Assembly: GCA_015492355.1 (NCBI GenBank) | Contig: WGFF01000032.1 | Location: forward strand, 1-12,225 | Direction: 5' to 3' | Length of the DNA: 12,225 nt | From: Deltaproteobacteria bacterium | GTDB taxonomy: Bacteria; Desulfobacterota; GWC2-55-46; S146-73 | Shown: positions 1 through 6,264 of the stretch, piece after piece | Layout: each line of letters opens with the position of its first letter | Numbering within the stretch: the first letter of the stretch is position 1 | Program-made: the position numbers and the translations under genes | The notes under the pieces: generated by a model | Databases searched by the model: none | Seen by the model: only the letters and a program-made list of their open reading frames with translations | Told to the model about the DNA's origin: nothing

Positions 1-384
1 GCAGACTATAGCCTGCTGGGGTGAATCCTTGAGAAAGGGAAAGGGTACGTCTTTTATCCTTCTGTGGTCTCTACCCTTTCTCAGGTTTATCTGTCTCATC
101 GCCTCAAATAGCCTTGCTGCACTCACACCCTTGGGGCATCTGGAGTAGCACTGGAGACATCCCACACAGAGCCACATGGAATTGGAGGAGAAGACCTCCT
201 CGGTCTTTCCGAGCTGGAGAAACCTTATTACCTGACTCGGCGGTATATCCATGGCAAAGGATACAGGACATCCCCCGGAGCAATTGCCACACTGATAGCA
301 GTTCCTCACCCCTTCTCCACTCATCCTCTCGATAAGTGCCACAAGGGGATTCTCTATATCTCTCTTCTCAAGCCTTATCTTCAC
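1..384 (-). CDS. HdrC-like 4Fe-4S dicluster protein, 3' end outside window
   Basis: I translated this by hand from the reverse complement: 128 codons are open up to the window edge, so the C-terminus is missing. Two CxxCxxCxxxCP clusters are visible, at C29/C32/C35/C39 (context CYQCGNCSGGCP) and C73/C76/C79/C83 (context CVGCLQCYSRCP). This is the arrangement of heterodisulfide reductase subunit C and of the C-terminal half of thiol:fumarate or succinate reductase iron-sulfur subunits. The GTG start is forced, because an in-frame TAA lies 21 bases upstream and no other start codon follows it. A GGGGAAGG element sits upstream as a loose ribosome site. The gene begins 18 bases after fumB and is clearly in that operon. 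I infer electron transfer to or from a fumarate reductase or Hdr-type complex. HdrA/HdrB or a flavoprotein would be expected to the left of the window. Confidence 0.85.
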   Translation of the reverse strand, partial: MKIRLEKRDIENPLVALIERMSGEGVRNCYQCGNCSGGCPVSFAMDIPPSQVIRFLQLGKTEEVFSSNSMWLCVGCLQCYSRCPKGVSAARLFEAMRQINLRKGRDHRRIKDVPFPFLKDSPQQAIVC

Positions 385-402
385 CTGAAAAAAACCTTCC
401 CC

Positions 403-963
403 TTATGAGACCTTTCTGTACCTTTCCACACCCTGAACAAAGAGATCCCCACCATAGATATCATTCACCACTATGGCTGGAAAGTCCTCCACCTCGAGCC
501 GTCTTATCGCCTCTGTTCCAAGGTCCTCATAGCAGACCATATCGACCTTCTTGATGGTCTTTGCAATGAGGGCTGCGGTACCTCCGACACATGCCATGTA
601 CACAGCCCTGTATCTTTTCATCGCCTCTATGACTGCCCTGCTCCTTGCGCCCTTTCCTATGGTTGCCTTGAGCCCCATCTCAAGAAGCTTAGGTGTATAG
701 ATATCCATCCTCCCGCTCGTAGTCGGTCCTGCAGAGCCTATGATGCGTCCTGGTCTTGGAGGAGTGGGACCGACATAGTAGATTATCTGCCCCTTTATAT
801 CGAAGGGGAGTTCCTCACCCCTCTCTATGAGTTCGTATAGCCTTCTGTGTGCCTGATCCCTTGCTGTGTAGAGAACACCTGTTATGAGCACCCTGTCCCC
901 TGCCCGAAGTACCTCCACGTCTCTATCGCTGAGGGGAGGAGTTATCCTCACAGGCCCTTTCAT
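403..963 (-). CDS. fumB: Class I fumarate hydratase, beta (C-terminal) subunit
   Basis: This is the small subunit of the oxygen-sensitive iron-sulfur fumarase, which interconverts fumarate and L-malate in the cytoplasm. The protein has 186 residues, normal for the separate beta subunit. Family motifs are intact: TARDQAHRR (33-41), GPTPPRPG (65-72), GSAGPTTSGRMD (76-87), GKGARSR (103-109) and YEDLGTEAI (145-153). The ATG at 963 overlaps the alpha-subunit stop as ATGA, which suggests translational coupling. A longer reading from 1035 would run back into the alpha gene and adds no family sequence. The L(+)-tartrate dehydratase beta subunit is the main alternative, because it is homologous. The malate dehydrogenase gene in the same operon favours fumarase. 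Confidence 0.95.
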   Translation of the reverse strand: MKGPVRITPPLSDRDVEVLRAGDRVLITGVLYTARDQAHRRLYELIERGEELPFDIKGQIIYYVGPTPPRPGRIIGSAGPTTSGRMDIYTPKLLEMGLKATIGKGARSRAVIEAMKRYRAVYMACVGGTAALIAKTIKKVDMVCYEDLGTEAIRRLEVEDFPAIVVNDIYGGDLFVQGVERYRKVS

Positions 964-1796
964 ATGACCACCTCTTTGTGCCTTGCTGCATGGCACTGTA
1001 TATTCACTGCGACCGGCAGGCTCGCTATATGGCACGGAAAGGTCTCCACATGTACCGCAAGGGCTGTGGTGGTACCACCAAACCCCATGGGACCTATACC
1101 GAGCATATTTATACGTTCGAGGAGTTCCCTTTCGAGCCCTGCTATGGAACCATCAGGGTTGGCACTGCCGATCTTCCTTAAAAGTGCCTTCTTTGCAAGG
1201 ATGGCTGATTTTTCAAAACTCCCACCTATACCCACACCCACTATTATGGGTGGACAGGGATTGCCCCCTGCCTCTTTTACGGTCTCCACAACAAACCCCT
1301 TTATCCCCTCAACACCCTCTGAGGGTTTCAGCATCCTGAGCCTGCTCATGTTCTCACTGCCTGCACCCTTGGGAGCCATCCTTATGGTGACCCTGTCACC
1401 CTCCACAATACTTACATGCACGATGGCAGGGGTGTTGTCTCCTGTATTCTCCCTTGTAATGGGATGGCAGACCGATTTCCTGAGGTAACCATCCCTGTAG
1501 CCCTGCCTCACACCCTCGTCTATGGCATCCTCAAGGGAGCCGTCTATCATGACCTCCCTGCCCATATCCACGAAGAAGACCGCTATACCTGTATCCTGGC
1601 ACATGGGAAGTAGATCAGTGCGTGCTATCTCAAGGTTCCTTACTATCTCCTTCAACACCTCTCTGCCCAGAGGGGATCGCTCCCTTCCAATGGCATCCTC
1701 CAGAGCCTTTACAACATCCTCCTCGAGCACGTATGCCGACTCTATGCACAGGTCTTTTACCTTTTCTGTAATCTCCTTTTGAGAGACACGCCTCAT
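960..1796 (-). CDS. fumA: Class I fumarate hydratase, alpha (N-terminal) subunit
   Basis: This is the cluster-bearing subunit of the two-subunit fumarase. With the start at 1796 the protein has 278 residues, normal for the family. The three cysteines expected to hold the [4Fe-4S] cluster are present: C66 in PMCQDTG, C181 in GGNPCPP and C268 in NIQCHAARH. GSENMSRLRMLKPSEG (146-161) is also typical. Two other in-frame starts exist, at 1802 (two codons earlier) and 1838. I prefer 1796 because GAGGG lies 7 bases ahead of that ATG; a GGGAGG further up is too distant for 1802. The gene follows mdh after 119 bases and overlaps fumB by 4. A tartrate dehydratase alpha subunit is the less likely alternative. 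Confidence 0.95.
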   Translation of the reverse strand: MRRVSQKEITEKVKDLCIESAYVLEEDVVKALEDAIGRERSPLGREVLKEIVRNLEIARTDLLPMCQDTGIAVFFVDMGREVMIDGSLEDAIDEGVRQGYRDGYLRKSVCHPITRENTGDNTPAIVHVSIVEGDRVTIRMAPKGAGSENMSRLRMLKPSEGVEGIKGFVVETVKEAGGNPCPPIIVGVGIGGSFEKSAILAKKALLRKIGSANPDGSIAGLERELLERINMLGIGPMGFGGTTTALAVHVETFPCHIASLPVAVNIQCHAARHKEVVI

Positions 1797-1896
1797 TCCC
1801 ATACCCTCAAGACAGATAATCCTCCCTCTACGGTGCACAGACCATCCGCCCGTAATGACAGGGAAAACTTATAGATTTTGCTTAATTTTAAAAAGG

Positions 1897-1910
1897 TATC
1901 CTTAAGGATA
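1897..1910 (-). terminator. Short hairpin between mdh and fumA, possible partial terminator
   Basis: TATCCTTAAGGATA is a perfect 14-bp palindrome just past the mdh stop codon. Read on the minus strand it is followed by CCTTTTT. The stem is only five pairs around a TTAA loop, so it would be a weak terminator at best. It could reduce, but not stop, transcription from mdh into the fumarase genes, or simply mark the mdh 3' end. An AT-rich tract with a TATAAG hexamer (minus strand, near 1869-1874) lies downstream and might add a second promoter for fumA, but I see no good -35. Confidence 0.3.
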
Positions 1911-1915
1911 ATAGA

Positions 1916-2875
1916 TCAGGGGCGGGTGTCCTTAATACCCATCGACTCTATCTCAAGACTGTCTATGAGCTCCTTTATAGCAGAGACAGACCTTCTGAAG
2001 TCCCTTTCCTCTTCTTCGTCGAGTTCTATCTCTATTATCTCTTCCACTCCGTTCCTTCCCAGTTTCACCGGTACCCCTATGTACATGCCGTCTACACCAT
2101 ATTGACCCTCGCAGTATGCGGCACACGGTATGATGCGCTTTTTGTCCTTTATTATGGACTCTGCCATCTCAGCCACTGCCGCTGACGGTGCGTAGTAGGC
2201 ACTGCCTGTCTTGAGAAGAGAGACTATCTCTCCACCTGCGTTCCTGGTCCTCTCGATAATCCCGTCCATCCTCTTTGCATCTATGAGCTGGGTTACAGGG
2301 ATACCGCTCACAGTGGAATACCTCCTCAGGGGCACCATCTCGTCTGCATGTCCACCGATGACCATTGCCTGTACATCCTCCACAGATACATCCAGCTCCA
2401 TGGCGATAAATGCCCTCAGCCTTGCAGAATCAAGGGCACCAGAAAGCCCCATCACCCTGCTGGGTGGAAGACCACTTATCTTCCATGCAACGTACACCAT
2501 CACATCGAGCGGATTGGTAACAATGATAAGATGCGCCTCGGGCGAATATTCCACGACCTTTTCAACAACGGTCTTAACGATACTGGAGTTGGTATTTATA
2601 AGATCGCTTCTACTCATACCCGGTTTTCTCGCTATCCCTGCGGTTATGATTACAAGGTCAGAGCCTGCTGTATCCCTGTAATCATTGGTCCCTGTAATAG
2701 CAGAATCGAATCCCTCTACAGGGGATGCCTCCATGAGATCAAGGGCTTTGCCCTGGGGAACACCCTCCACGATATCGAGTAGTACCACATCCCCCAGCTC
2801 CTTCAAACCGAGCCACAGTGCGGTATGTGCGCCCACATGACCCGCACCAACTATGGTTATCTTCTTTCTCTCCAT
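1916..2875 (-). CDS. mdh: NAD-dependent malate dehydrogenase, LDH-like type
   Basis: It oxidises malate to oxaloacetate with NAD, or the reverse. The 319-residue protein starts with a Rossmann GAGHVG (10-15), and an Asp at 34 ends beta-2, which favours NAD over NADP. The substrate loop reads IARKPGMSR: an Arg at 83 where lactate dehydrogenases have Gln marks it as malate-specific, with a second Arg at 89. Asn121, Asp149, Arg152 and the catalytic His176 (IGGHADEM) are present. The ATG at 2875 is chosen because AGGGAAG lies just upstream and the glycine-rich motif follows at once. The longer frame to 2944 would begin inside the predicted -35 box. It heads the operon with the fumarase genes. Confidence 0.95.
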   Translation of the reverse strand: MERKKITIVGAGHVGAHTALWLGLKELGDVVLLDIVEGVPQGKALDLMEASPVEGFDSAITGTNDYRDTAGSDLVIITAGIARKPGMSRSDLINTNSSIVKTVVEKVVEYSPEAHLIIVTNPLDVMVYVAWKISGLPPSRVMGLSGALDSARLRAFIAMELDVSVEDVQAMVIGGHADEMVPLRRYSTVSGIPVTQLIDAKRMDGIIERTRNAGGEIVSLLKTGSAYYAPSAAVAEMAESIIKDKKRIIPCAAYCEGQYGVDGMYIGVPVKLGRNGVEEIIEIELDEEEERDFRRSVSAIKELIDSLEIESMGIKDTRP

Positions 2876-2910
2876 CTTATTCTTCCCTGTGGAAAAGGTT
2901 GGTCGTGTAT

Positions 2911-2925
2911 TGTATACTGTATACA
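2911..2925. promoter_or_regulatory. 15-bp perfect palindrome, candidate operator for the mdh operon
   Basis: TGTATACTGTATACA is symmetric about its central base, and each half contains GTATAC, itself a palindrome. It covers the predicted -10 box of the mdh promoter, so a bound protein would block RNA polymerase. GntR-family repressors often bind sites with a TGTATACA-like core, but no such regulator gene is in the window. That assignment is inference. Confidence 0.45.
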
Positions 2926-2944
2926 TAAAAATCCACCGTGTCAA
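2918..2944 (-). promoter_or_regulatory. Sigma70-type promoter of the mdh-fum operon
   Basis: Minus strand: a perfect TTGACA (2944-2939) and, after 15 bases, TATACA (2923-2918). The offset hexamer TACAGT gives a 17-base spacer. Transcription would begin near 2911, leaving a leader of about 35 bases before the mdh ATG. The -35 is strong; the short spacing, or the poorer -10 at 17 bases, fits a regulated promoter. Confidence 0.55.
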
Positions 2945-2969
2945 GAAAATTCACAGGGAGGTTTTTCCC

Positions 2970-2998
2970 TTGACATAAAAACTCCCCTCTGTTAGTTT
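2970..2998 (+). promoter_or_regulatory. Candidate promoter for the aminotransferase-serA operon
   Basis: Plus strand: perfect TTGACA at 2970-2975, a 17-base spacer, and TAGTTT at 2993-2998, which matches only three of six consensus bases. It is divergent from the mdh promoter and about 95 bases from it start to start. If used, the transcript would carry a leader of about 250 bases. Confidence 0.4.
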
Positions 2999-3004
2999 TT
3001 TTTA

Positions 3005-3257
3005 TCTACAGTACATATTAAGTCCATGTAAAGGGACCAGGATTTTTTCGTAAAGGGCTTTTTCGGTCGTCCTTTGTACTTGGCTCTCCAGGGTGACACC
3101 ATTTAAGCCCGTGGTTTTTAGCAGACAAGGGGGGCGTAGTTTTTTTTACCTGCTGAAGCAAGGGGTAAAGGGAGGACACTTACGGGTTTAGCCCTTTTAC
3201 AGAAAGATTCTACCCGATAAGGATAAAAATCCTATCACTCAGGAGGCATTTCAGAAA
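3005..3257 (+). other. Long untranslated leader ahead of the aminotransferase gene
   Basis: About 250 bases without a plausible gene. It contains a GGGGGGC run followed by eight or more T (near 3129-3147), a pairing TTTACC/GGTAAA (3145-3150 with 3164-3169), and a long-range complement between TAAAGGGCT (3051-3059) and AGCCCTTTTA (3190-3199). I do not recognise a known riboswitch. It could be an unstructured leader or an attenuator responding to serine or phosphoserine. A second, nearer promoter is possible, but I see no clear boxes. Confidence 0.3.
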
Positions 3258-4406
3258 ATGAGAAAGAAATATCTTCTTGCTCCTGGACCGACACCTGTAC
3301 CAGAGTCGGTATTGCTTGCGATGGCACAGCCTGTGGTTCACCACAGGACTCCCCAGTTCTCCGAGGTCTTCAAGGAGACCGCAGAACTCCTGAAATACGT
3401 ATTCCAGACCAAGGAGGATGTACTCATACTTGCCTCCTCTGGTACAGGGGCAATGGAAGGGGCTGTGGTGAATCTCTTCTCACCGGGTGATGAGGTCATA
3501 GTCATAAACGGAGGGAAGTTCGGCGAGAGATGGGGGAAGATATCTGAATCCTACGGGCTCAAGGTACACTGGATAAACGTGGAATGGGGCAGGGCAGTTG
3601 ATCCCGAGACCGTAAAGGATGTGCTCGCAAAGAACCAGAACGTAAGGGGGATACTCTGTCAGGCAAGCGAGACATCCACAACCGTTCTCCATCCTGTAAA
3701 GGAGCTTGCGGAGCTTACAAGGGAAAGGGACTGCATAATCGTTGTGGATGGCATAACAGCGGTCGGTGTGGTGGATATCCCTATGGACAGGTGGGGTATA
3801 GATGTACTCGTATCTGGCTCACAGAAGGCGTTTATGCTTCCACCAGGGCTTGCCTTCATCTCTTTGAGTGAGAAGGCATGGCGGTTCTGCGATGATGCAA
3901 GGTGCCCTAAGTTCTACTTCGATCTGAAAAAGGAGAGGAAGAACCTTGCAAGGCATACAACAGCGTATACACCTGCTGTATCCCTCATAACAGGGCTCAG
4001 GGAGGCCCTGGCACTCATAAAGGAGGAGGGGCTCGAGAACGTCTTTGCAAGGCATGCACGGCTTGCAAGGGCAACGAGGGAGGCGATGAAGGCACTGGGG
4101 CTAAAACTCCTCGCCCCTGAAAATCCCTCTCCAGCAGCCACGGGTGTGTATGTACCAGATGGCATAGATGGTGGAAAGTTCGTAAAATACCTGCGTGACG
4201 ACATGGGCGTTACACTTGCAGGTGGACAGGACCACCTCAAGGGCAGGATATTCAGGATAGCGCACCTCGGATACATTGATACCTTCGATATAATCATTGC
4301 CATATCAGCGGTAGAGATGGCGCTCAAGAGATTCGGACACAAGGTGGAGCTCGGCAGGGGTGTTGGTACTGCACAGGAAATCCTCCTTGAGGGATTCGAG
4401 ACCTGA
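3258..4406 (+). CDS. Class V aminotransferase (alanine-glyoxylate / serine-pyruvate family), probable phosphoserine transaminase
   Basis: This is a 382-residue PLP fold-type I enzyme. The N-terminal LLAPGPTPVP (6-15), phosphate-binding SGTGAME (61-67), Asp164 for the pyridine nitrogen, the Schiff-base Lys190 in SGSQKAFM and the carboxylate-binding Arg333 in FRIAHLG are all present. AGGAGG lies 11 bases before the ATG. By sequence it belongs with alanine-glyoxylate and serine-pyruvate aminotransferases. Because serA follows 88 bases later, I infer that it converts 3-phosphohydroxypyruvate plus glutamate to phosphoserine in place of canonical SerC, as proposed for similar gene pairs in other deep-branching bacteria. 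A glyoxylate-using or serine-pyruvate role cannot be excluded from sequence alone. Confidence 0.88.
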   Translation: MRKKYLLAPGPTPVPESVLLAMAQPVVHHRTPQFSEVFKETAELLKYVFQTKEDVLILASSGTGAMEGAVVNLFSPGDEVIVINGGKFGERWGKISESYGLKVHWINVEWGRAVDPETVKDVLAKNQNVRGILCQASETSTTVLHPVKELAELTRERDCIIVVDGITAVGVVDIPMDRWGIDVLVSGSQKAFMLPPGLAFISLSEKAWRFCDDARCPKFYFDLKKERKNLARHTTAYTPAVSLITGLREALALIKEEGLENVFARHARLARATREAMKALGLKLLAPENPSPAATGVYVPDGIDGGKFVKYLRDDMGVTLAGGQDHLKGRIFRIAHLGYIDTFDIIIAISAVEMALKRFGHKVELGRGVGTAQEILLEGFET

Positions 4407-4422
4407 TCCCCGAAGGGAGATA

Positions 4423-4444
4423 GCCATAGGGCTTCCCCAATGGC
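4423..4444 (+). repeat. Small imperfect hairpin upstream of serA
   Basis: GCCAT (4423-4427) pairs with ATGGC (4440-4444), and inside it GGG (4429-4431) faces CCC. It lies in the 88-base gap between the aminotransferase and serA. No T-run follows (an A-run does), so it is not a terminator. A similar hairpin occurs after serA at 6129-6156. Confidence 0.35.
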
Positions 4445-4494
4445 AACATGCAAAACCCTTAAAAAAAAATCGTACAGAAGGAGCATGGGCAGGG

Positions 4495-6078
4495 ATGAAG
4501 GTACTTATAAGCGATAACATTTCAGACAGGGCGGTGAGTATTTTCAAAGGTACCGGTGTGCTCGACTGCGATGTATGTACCGGTTTGAGTGCGGACGAAC
4601 TCAAAAGGAAGATAAAGGACTATCATGCCTTGGTGGTGAGGAGTGCCACCAAGGTCACAAGGGACATATTGATGAGTGCGGACAATCTCAAGGTCATTGG
4701 AAGGGCTGGTACCGGTGTTGACAACATAGATGTAGAGACCGCAACAAAGAGGGGTATAGTGGTGATGAACACCCCTGGTGGCAATACGGTCACCACAGCG
4801 GAACATGCCATTGCACTCCTTCTCTCCCTGGCAAGGAAGATACCACAGGCAACCGCCTCCATGAGGGAGGGCAGGTGGGAGAAGAAGAGGTTTCAGGGTA
4901 CAGAGGTAACGGGTAAGGTGCTCGGTATCCTCGGTGTGGGCAACATAGGCAGTGTAGTTGCGGTACGGGCACAGGGACTCAGGATGAATGTAATCGCCCA
5001 CGATCCGTACATCTCCCGTGAGGCAGCGGACAAGCTCGGCATAACCCTTGTATCCTTCGATGAACTCCTCAAAAGAAGTGATTTTATATCCATACATGTT
5101 CCCCTTACAGAGTCCACAAGGAACCTCATAAGCGCCGATGCCTTCAGAAAGATGAAAAAGGGTGTGCGCATAATAAACTGTGCACGGGGAGGTATAGTGA
5201 ACGAGAAAGACCTCTATGATGCCATAAAGGAGGGCATAGTTGCAGGGGCGGCACTCGATGTGTTCGAGAAGGAACCCCCTGAGAAGGACAATCCCCTTTT
5301 GGGGCTCGAAGAGGTCATACTCACCCCACATCTCGGTGCATCGACACACGAGGCACAGGAGAACGTAGCCATAGCCATAGCAGAGCAGATATCCGACTAT
5401 CTGTTGAATGGCACCATAAGGAATGCAGTAAACGTGCCATCCATACCCGCAGAGATACTCTCCTCCCTCGGTCCATACATAAAACTCGGGGAGAAGCTCG
5501 GGAGCTTCCAGGGGCAGATACTCGGCGGTGGTATAGAGGAGATTACGATAGAATACAGCGGAGATGTGGTAAACTACGATATAGCACCTGTAACGATTGC
5601 GTGTATAAAGGGCCTGCTCGATCAGGTGATGGACCAGTACGTGAACTTTGTTAACGCCCCCTTTGTTGCAAAGGAAAGGGGTATCAAGGTGGTGGAGATA
5701 AAGAGCTCAAGGTCAATAGACTTTGCGAGCTCCATCACCATAAAGGTCAGGACAGAGGAAGGTGAAAACCTCATAGAGGGTGCGCTCTTCGGAAAGAACG
5801 ACCCAAGGATAGTACGGCTGGACAGATTTCTCCTCGATGCAGTGCCCGAGGGGTATTTGCTTGTACTCCACAACGAGGACAAACCAGGGGTTATAGGAAA
5901 CGTAGGTACACTCCTCGGTGCAAACAACATAAACATAGCCAGACTCCATCTCGGAAGGGAATCCGTAGGTGGTGAGGCTGTATCCCTCTGGAACATAGAC
6001 ACCCCACCTTCAAAGGAGATAATAGAGAAACTCCTCAAACTTCCCAACATTATCTCCGCAAGGGTGGTGAAATTGTAG
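4495..6078 (+). CDS. serA: D-3-phosphoglycerate dehydrogenase, long form with ACT domain
   Basis: It carries out the first step of serine synthesis, oxidising 3-phosphoglycerate to 3-phosphohydroxypyruvate with NAD. It has 527 residues, normal for the long type. Domains in order: N-terminal substrate-binding part (1-100), Rossmann domain with GVGNIG (147-152), return to the substrate domain near 285, an intervening ASB-type regulatory domain (about 320-450) and a C-terminal ACT domain (about 454-527, HNEDKPGVIGNVG). Catalytic Arg231 (NCARGG), Glu260 (FEKEPP) and His279 (TPHLGAS) are intact. The ACT domain suggests feedback by serine. ATG 4495 is preferred: AAGGAG lies 11 bases upstream and MKVLISD is the usual family start, whereas the longer frame from 4360 overlaps the aminotransferase gene. 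Confidence 0.97.
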   Translation: MKVLISDNISDRAVSIFKGTGVLDCDVCTGLSADELKRKIKDYHALVVRSATKVTRDILMSADNLKVIGRAGTGVDNIDVETATKRGIVVMNTPGGNTVTTAEHAIALLLSLARKIPQATASMREGRWEKKRFQGTEVTGKVLGILGVGNIGSVVAVRAQGLRMNVIAHDPYISREAADKLGITLVSFDELLKRSDFISIHVPLTESTRNLISADAFRKMKKGVRIINCARGGIVNEKDLYDAIKEGIVAGAALDVFEKEPPEKDNPLLGLEEVILTPHLGASTHEAQENVAIAIAEQISDYLLNGTIRNAVNVPSIPAEILSSLGPYIKLGEKLGSFQGQILGGGIEEITIEYSGDVVNYDIAPVTIACIKGLLDQVMDQYVNFVNAPFVAKERGIKVVEIKSSRSIDFASSITIKVRTEEGENLIEGALFGKNDPRIVRLDRFLLDAVPEGYLLVLHNEDKPGVIGNVGTLLGANNINIARLHLGRESVGGEAVSLWNIDTPPSKEIIEKLLKLPNIISARVVKL

Positions 6079-6128
6079 AGGGACCCTTTTGAAGAGGGCT
6101 TTCACATTATCCCTCTTTCCAGAAAACT

Positions 6129-6156
6129 CCATACTGGGGCTCTGTTCCCCCAATGG
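6129..6156 (+). repeat. Small imperfect hairpin downstream of serA
   Basis: CCAT (6129-6132) pairs with ATGG (6153-6156), and GGGG (6136-6139) pairs with CCCC (6147-6150). The order CCATA-GGG-CT-TTCCCC-CAATGG matches the hairpin at 4423-4444, with a few extra loop bases. No T-run follows, so ordinary termination is not supported. Confidence 0.35.
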
Positions 6157-6186
6157 TTTAGACCAGAAGTTTTGGGGAAGGGAGAT

Positions 6187-6222
6187 TGAGGGAAACCCCT
6201 TTTACAAAAGGGGTTTCCCTCA
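6187..6222. repeat. 36-nt perfect inverted repeat between serA and hisZ
   Basis: Sixteen bases GAGGGAAACCCCTTTT (6188-6203), two bases AC, then the exact complement (6206-6221); one more T-A pair extends it to 6187 and 6222. This 17-pair stem is the strongest in the window. It lacks a T-tract on either strand, which argues against a standard intrinsic terminator. It may be a REP-like or transposon-derived palindrome, an RNA-stabilising stem or a bidirectional stop assisted by Rho. It lies in the 186-base gap after serA. Confidence 0.6.
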
Positions 6223-6264
6223 GAGTACAGAAAGGTACCATATAAAAACCTGTGGTTTCAGGAG

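Noticed and set aside
104..292. A 62-codon minus-strand frame with several cysteines
   Set aside because: It is out of frame with the 4Fe-4S dicluster protein that continues through the same DNA from the GTG at 384 to the window edge.
847..1488. A 213-codon plus-strand frame over the fumarase genes
   Set aside because: It is antisense to intact fumA/fumB and has no recognisable domain or ribosome site.
3090..3100. AGGGTGACACC in the aminotransferase leader, resembling the T-box antiterminator core
   Set aside because: It diverges after AGGGTG, and I found neither a Stem I with a specifier loop nor a convincing terminator, so a T-box is not supported.
4522..5349. A 275-codon minus-strand frame inside serA
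   Set aside because: The Cys/Tyr-rich, motif-free translation lies entirely within a well-supported gene. It is a product of the codon bias.
6187..6222. The perfect inverted repeat as an intrinsic terminator of serA
   Set aside because: No T-tract follows it on either strand, so I listed it as a repeat instead.
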